From the NCBI GenBank assembly GCA_003049485.1, contig PYST01000067.1, positions 1 to 64,000 on the forward strand: a stretch of 64,000 bases of DNA, written 5' to 3'. Of this stretch, positions 58,584 to 64,000 are shown piece after piece. The DNA comes from Ophioceras dolichostomum. Lineage: Eukaryota > Ascomycota > Sordariomycetes > Magnaporthales > Ophioceraceae. Numbering within the stretch: the first letter of the stretch is position 1; each line of letters begins with the position of its first letter. The position numbers were made by a program, and so were the translations under genes. Below the pieces are notes generated by a model, which was not told the DNA's origin, did no database searches, and saw only the letters and a program-made list of their open reading frames with translations.

Positions 58584-61500
58584 ATGTCTGGTAAGCCATT
58601 GACCCCAGAGCACGGCCTCGGCGCGCGCTTTCCCCGCCCCTTTCCCGTCCCTCTTGCCCGCCTCTCGCCCGCCCCTCGCCCATCTCAACGCCCTCTCAAG
58701 GCCTCGTGTCAGTTCCCTGTCGGCTTGCGCGAGTCCTCAACCACGTCGCAACGCTATTCACCATTCAACCATTCTTCTCCTTTCCCTCTGGACCCAAAAT
58801 ACCGAACGCTGACCAGGAGAACCCCTGTCGCCATCATTTGCAGCCGAAGCAGAGCCGCGCCGATCAGTGCGCAGCACGAAAGGCCAGCACAAGTCACTCG
58901 ATCAACTCGACCAGGCGATGGAACCAAAGCGACGCGGCCGCAAGAAGAAGTCGGAGAAGCAAGAAGAACCCGAAGTAGAGATCATCCGATGCATCTGCGG
59001 CGCCACGGAGCCGGAGGAAGAGGAGAGCCAACCATGGATCGCATGCGACAAGTGCAAGGCCTGGCAGCACAACGTGTGTATGGGGCAGTCTATCTTCGGT
59101 GAAGATCTGACTAATAGCGAGTACTTCTGCGAGATATGCAGACCCGAGGACCACAAGGAGCTGCTGGAGGCCATGAGCCGAGGCGAGAAGCCATGGGAAA
59201 CGAGGCGCAAAGCATATCTGGAGGAGCAGGCCGAGGGTAAGAAGAAGAAGAAAGGCAAAGGCTCGAAAGGAAAGCGCGTGAGCGACCCGTCAGGCAAGGA
59301 GAAGGAAACCGCCGCGCCAGCCTCAGAGCCTCCCGCATCATCTGTTCCTCCAGAACCGTCGCCTGCGGATGCCCTTTCGCCCCCGGCGCCAGCGACGACA
59401 GCGGCGAATGGAAAAAAGGCCTCACCAGCGCCTCCCGCTGCCACCACAAGCGGCGGCCGAGGCACCACTGCGTCCGAATCCACTCCAAATGCGAAGAAAG
59501 ACGCCAAGAAAGACACCAAGAAGGATGCGGCTGCCAATACCGCCAAGACAGGAACTGGTGCTGCTGGCGGCGCCGGCACCAAGCGAAAGTCTCGAGGTGC
59601 GAGTGAAGACAAGGAACAGAAGGTGAGGAATGAAGCCAGCCAAGCGAAGTTGGGCTGCATCTCTGAACTCAATTCCCACAGCTGACCCGTTGTGAGTGAC
59701 GGATCGATGACTGACATGGCGAACCTTCCGTTGATGGTGATTAGGGCACGCAGAAGATGCGAAAAGTATCGGAGTCTCAGGGCGTCCCCATAAGTAGCCC
59801 AACCGATGGCGCTGCAGCTGGTGCTGGAGCAACCTCACCCACTACTATGGCAGCCCCAACGCTGATCGTCGCGGAGCCAGCTCTTCCGCCCAAACCCGTC
59901 GAATACGACCCGCCCGAGGATCTCCCTGCTTCAATCCCCGAGCTGCTCGACACACGACAGGGCCCAGCCAAGGCCCTGAAGAAGAATATCACGGCTGCGC
60001 TCACTGCACTTGAGAAGAAGGGCAAGTCCCTGCCGAAAGACGGAGCCACTGTTGCTCAGAGAGCCGAGCGCTTCGCCATCCAGATCGAGAGGGCAGTCCA
60101 GGACACCCACGCCAATCCTAAGGAGTATGGCGCGCAGGTGAAGACCTTGGCGTTCAACCTGAAGAACAACCCAGACCTCGTGATGGGGCTCATCGAGCAG
60201 ACTATTTCGCCGCCGATGCTAGCAGTCATGACCACAGACCAGCTAGCTTCCAAAGAACTCCAGCGCGAGACGGCCGAGATGAAGGCCCGTGCTGAGAAGC
60301 AGAGCATCTTGATCACGGACGACGGTCCTCGCATGCGCAAAACGCACAAAGGCGAGGAGATGGTCGAGAACGAGCCGTCGTCGGCTGTAGACGAGTCGAC
60401 ACCCGCCGTCTCCCGGCACATGATGAGAGACTCGGTCTCTGGCCCGGCCGGGCCCAACGACGGCAACAACGCATCGGAGGAGGCCGGTGAGGGTGGCGAC
60501 CACGACGACCCTATGGACGTGGAGGTGGAACTGCCTGCCGACCTCGAGTATCAACAACGCCCTCAGGCTTCATCGTCGACAGCATCATCGAGGACGGCCA
60601 AAGACAGGCTGCGCATCGATCCTGCACATCACGCTAGCAAGACTGACTTCGACATCAAGAAGGTCTTCTCCAAAGTGCGCTCGCCGACGCAGCCCCTGCG
60701 ACGCATCTCGCATCCAGCGCCACAGTCTAAAGGTCCCGGAGATGATCCCGAGGTCGACCGACTGCTGCAGGACGGCAACGAATCGCCGCCATACTCGCCG
60801 ACAGAGGAGACCGACCCCGACATCATCTGGCGGGGCAACCTGGAGATGCCTAACGTGGGCTCGCTTCAGGTCACGTCGAAATTCATGGGTGGCGGCAACG
60901 TTAGCAAGGCGTTAAATATCCCATGGAGTCAGATATTCCCGCAACGCATCTTGATCGATGGCCGCCTACCCCAGCAAGCGACCACGGTATATCTGTGCGG
61001 CATGCGCTGGCGGCCAGCCTACGACGTCGTCGTCGTGAGCTTGTCGCCAGCACACGAGGCGTCGAAGCCACAGTTCCAGAAGGTGGTCGACTACTTCGTG
61101 TCTCGCGAGAGATACGGCGTTGTAGACCACAAGGGCGTGCGGGGCATCCGGGACGCATACTTGATGCCGCTGGTTCCTGGCGGTGAGGTGCCCGAGATCA
61201 TGCTGAATCTGTCAGACAACTTTGTGCCTGAGAACAGGACCGACCCAGCGCTTCTGCTCGCCATTGTGTACGAGCATGAGGGCGCAAAGTCGCAGGCCCA
61301 GGAGCAACAGTTGCAACAGCAGCTCCAGCAACAACACACATCTGCACACCAGACTCCTGCTCCGGCCCGGCATCCGTCCATCTCAGCCCCGGCCTTCTCG
61401 CCCCACACACCACAAGGCGCCTTCCCGTCTGCCTTCCCCCCGCATCAAGGCAACGGTCAAGGCCACGCATACGGCCAGCCGCAACACCAGCCGCAGCAGG

Positions 61501-62351
61501 CCGGCCCGGCATTCGCCCAACCTCCTCTGCCGTACAGCGTGCAAGACCCCTACCGCGCGCAACATCCGCAACCTCCAGCCGGAGCGATAGGCCACCAACC
61601 GAATAACGCCCACTGCGGCAGCAACAACGCGAACGGCAATGCTGCCGCCGCCGCCGCCACCGCCACTGGTGGTGCCCAGGCCCAGGGAGCGCAGGGAAAC
61701 GCAAGCGCCATAGAAAACGCTGCCGCCGCCCGCGAAAAGGCGCAGAATGACGGCATCGCCTACGCAACCAGCATGCTCGGCCCGTTCATCAACTGCCCGT
61801 CCGTGCAGTTCCTCATCCCGCAGAGCCAGGTTATGCGCGCCGAAGAGTGGCAGGTCGTCCGCAGCCTGTTGGAGAAGCACCCGCTCGCGCGAGACGATAT
61901 CACTGAGCTCGCGAAGCTGCTTGAAACCTCGGATAGGTCGCACCAGCAGCAGACCGGAGGCCACCCCCCTCCTCCTCCCCCTCCTCCTTCGACGGCTGGA
62001 GCTGGAGGTCCTCGTCAGGCTCAGGCACAGCATCCTCCCCCCGTTGCACAAGCGCCTGCACTTGCAGCTGCGCCTGCACCGGCACCCGGGCACGCGCATG
62101 CCCCTGCCCCCGTGGCGGCGGCGTCTCAGACTCTAGTCTCGCACCCGCACCCGCCACCCAGGCCGATGCCTATGTCGCAGACCCCTATCCCCATCCCGCA
62201 TGTCCCGCATACGCTGTCGGCGAACGCGAAGTCTCCGCCCGTCAGGAGCGCTCAGCCCGCCACAGCACCGGCCGCCGGAAGTCCTCCTAGTGCTTCTGGT
62301 GATCCGGGACAGGCACCGGCGCCGGCGTCAGCCCCAACGGCGGGTTCTTGA
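58584..62351 (+). CDS. bye1: Bye1-type protein: PHD finger, TFIIS central domain, SPOC domain
   Basis: Bye1 binds RNA polymerase II through its TFIIS-like domain and methylated histone H3 (H3K4me3) through its PHD finger, affecting elongation. Exons 58584-58590 (7 coding bases), 58844-59622 and 59745-62351 (introns 253 and 122 bp) give 1130 aa; the first join gives MSAEAEPRRSVRSTKGQHKS. The PHD finger (about 50-105) shows C-C-C-C-H-C-C-C spacing (CICGATEPEEE, ACDKCKAWQHNVCMG, FCEICRP). The TFIIS central-type helical region is about 320-460 (RQGPAKALKKNITAAL ... PDLVMGLIEQTISPPML). The SPOC domain is about 620-775 (IIWRGNLEMPNVGSLQVTSK ... VYLCGMRWRPAYDVVVV). A long Gln/Pro/Ala/His-rich tail ends the protein. 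It is longer than yeast Bye1 (594 aa) mainly through the linkers and tail. The tiny first exon is supported only by frame and splice consensus. Confidence 0.92.
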
Positions 62352-63958
62352 GGGAGAATGGATATGATTGGAATACGGGCCATGGTGGAACGGCGTGGGG
62401 GGCTTTTTTTTTCGTTCATCAATTTTTGCTTTGGGTTTCTCTGTCTGTGGGTCTTCGGGTCTTTGTTTTCTCTTCGTCTTCCCCCCCCTTTTTTTTCTCT
62501 CTCTTCGGATTTGGCTTTACCTCCCATTCTGCCAAATTTTTCGTGGTTCGATCCGACTTTTTTTTCTCCTTCTCGCCTTCCAGTATGGATTGTTAGTAGC
62601 TTTCGTTCGTTCTCCTTCTCTATTCGTTTCCTTTTGGTTGATATCCATGCGCTTTTGTGCGATTTCTCTTTTTCCATCTTCTTCCATTGCCTCCTTTTTG
62701 GTTCTTCTACTCGGTGACCTCTCACATTTGCCCATTCCTTCTTCTGCTCCCTAGTCTTTCCTAGAGGATTCCGTCTGGGTGTGGGCATGGGACTATGAAG
62801 TGATTGTTGGTTGGTCCTGGTTCCTGCACGGCTTGATCCCCTATCGTATTATGCTGTGAGAACATGAGACACTTGCGAGCGGGCGAGCGGCGAGGACACG
62901 GCACCGGGGCTTACTTGCACTCAGCCTAGCCGACTGCGGATATGGAAATGAACGCGGTTGATCTGATTGTAGATGATTTGTTGGCTCGAAATCCGAAACT
63001 TCATATAATTACGCATTTCTCGAGCAACGCATTGGGAATGTTGTCCCTCGCGACCTGTGAAGTCGTAGCCAATTAGCTTGGGGGCCCCTACCCCAACAGG
63101 ATTTTCTTGCATCTTTCTCTGCCAGTGAGGAAACCTGTGCCTGAGGCTCCTCGTCCTCTGCCTCCAGGTGCTCCTCATCATCAAAATCCACCACAGAGAA
63201 ACGAACTTGACTCAGGGGATAGCAGAGATCATCGCTTTACAATTACGAGTGAGGCGCAGCCGGTCGAGATATGAAAAGTGTGTCGGTCTTGCGGTCTTGG
63301 TATTCAAGTAAAGCTAGATACATCGAAGTTATCCGATGAAAGATTCCATACTGACTGACATTCGTGCTATCGTACTTGGTGGCCAATGGAGGAGCGAGGC
63401 GAGTGAGGGAGGTCTCACGCTTGTTGGTGATGACGACAGCCGTCATGCCATGTGCCAACCCACGGAGGGCGGCACACCCACCCACTACTGCAATGCCCAC
63501 TACAGGTTGGGCAAAGAGGGATTTGGGTGGGACAGCGGGACTGGGCCGGCCACAGGAGTTCCAAGCCGGGATGTGGGAAGTGGCAGCATAAATTGAGACT
63601 CTCGTTGTTGCGCTAACGTCCATCTGCTCCTTCTTTCCTTTGAACTCTCGGTCTGCATTCCTTCTTTTTCGAGCATTCAACGCCAGTCATCGTCAACCTG
63701 TAAGTCGTCAGGCCGAAAGATTTCCTTCGCCTCACGGGCGTCGTACGCCTGTCTGTCTCTCGCGTGTGCAACACCTGCGCCGTGATGTCGACCCTCCTGA
63801 TCTGAATGCACCCCGCTGATGTCACATCCGGCTCTGCAGCCCTTCAAGCCACCGCACCTCAGCTGTCCATCTGCTCGCCCGCCCGCTTGCAACAACACCC
63901 GCCTATTCTTCGAAGCCCCCGTCTCTCGACAAAAGCCGAAAGAAGCAAAAACCGAACA
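62352..63958. other. Intergenic, no supported gene
   Basis: The first ~400 bases are T-rich and probably the 3' UTR of the Bye1-like gene. The last ~350 bases are CT-rich and may be the leader of a gene starting at 63959. Short frames on the minus strand (about 63,200-63,680) have no family features. Confidence 0.5.
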
Positions 63959-64000
63959 ATGGCCTGCTCATCATCCCGCGGCTCCTTCGTCAACGCAAAC
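63959..64000 (+). CDS. Possible start of a gene, truncated by the window edge
   Basis: An ATG in a good fungal context (acaATGGcc) follows a CT-rich leader and opens a frame of 14 codons (MACSSSRGSFVNAN) to the end of the window. Too short to identify; leader composition is the main support. Confidence 0.35.
   Translation, partial: MACSSSRGSFVNAN

Noticed and set aside
1..64000. tRNA, 5S rRNA, CRISPR, prophage or bacterial-type features
   Set aside because: I scanned by eye for T-loop (GGTTCGA) and 5S-like sequence and saw no cloverleaf-compatible context; all genes have a fungal structure with introns. A tRNAscan/Rfam run would settle small RNAs.

Overview
The window looks like nuclear chromosomal DNA of a filamentous ascomycete (Pezizomycotina, most likely a Sordariomycete). 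It is GC-rich. Genes are monocistronic on both strands, with short GT..AG introns (mostly 55-165 bp; the longest coding intron is about 253 bp), CT-rich leaders and long intergenic spacers. The protein families fit this: a HET incompatibility relic, a Modin-like protein, fungalysin, a LaeA-type methyltransferase and Cdc4. There are no operons, CRISPR arrays, rRNA genes or recognisable tRNA genes. The species cannot be named from sequence alone.

Layout. 0.1-1.8 kb (-): decayed HET-domain gene with RIP-like stop codons and frameshifts. 2.8-3.8 kb (+): F-box-like (2EXR-type) protein. 4.1-6.8 kb (-): Modin-like membrane-anchored, proline-rich protein. 6.8-11 kb: spacer. 11.1-13.1 kb (+): secreted fungalysin (M36) metalloprotease. 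13.1-18.4 kb: spacer. 18.4-20.2 kb (+): MFS sugar transporter. 22.2-23.3 kb (-): SAM methyltransferase. 24.3-26.5 kb (-): GMC oxidoreductase. 28.8-32.0 kb (-) and 33.1-34.8 kb (+): divergent pair of a dynamin-like GTPase and a GMPPA-type GDP-mannose pyrophosphorylase. 36.4-38.9 kb (+): 757-aa unrecognised protein with a hydrophobic centre and an Arg/Asp/Glu-repeat tail. 41.1-42.1 kb (-): second F-box-like protein. 44.4-45.6 kb (+): four-exon unrecognised 308-aa protein. 48.9-52.3 kb (+): Cdc4-type F-box/WD40 protein. 54.2-55.7 kb (+): PAP2/DPP1-type lipid phosphatase. 56.3-57.3 kb (-) and 58.6-62.4 kb (+): divergent pair of proteasome alpha-3 (Pre9/PSMA4) and a Bye1-type PHD/TFIIS-M/SPOC protein. 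63.96 kb (+): possible start of another gene, cut by the window edge.

Functional reading. The right half is mostly housekeeping: ubiquitin-proteasome (Cdc4, alpha-3), transcription elongation (Bye1-like), phospholipid metabolism (PAP2), cell-wall and glycosylation precursor supply (GMPPA) and membrane remodelling (dynamin-like). The left third is more accessory, with a secreted protease, sugar uptake, a LaeA-like methyltransferase, a GMC oxidoreductase and the dead HET gene, all separated by multi-kilobase spacers. I did not find a clear undescribed multi-gene system. The best novelty candidates are the two unrecognised multi-exon genes (36.4 and 44.4 kb) and the decayed HET locus. Exon boundaries were worked out by hand from splice consensus and frame continuity.
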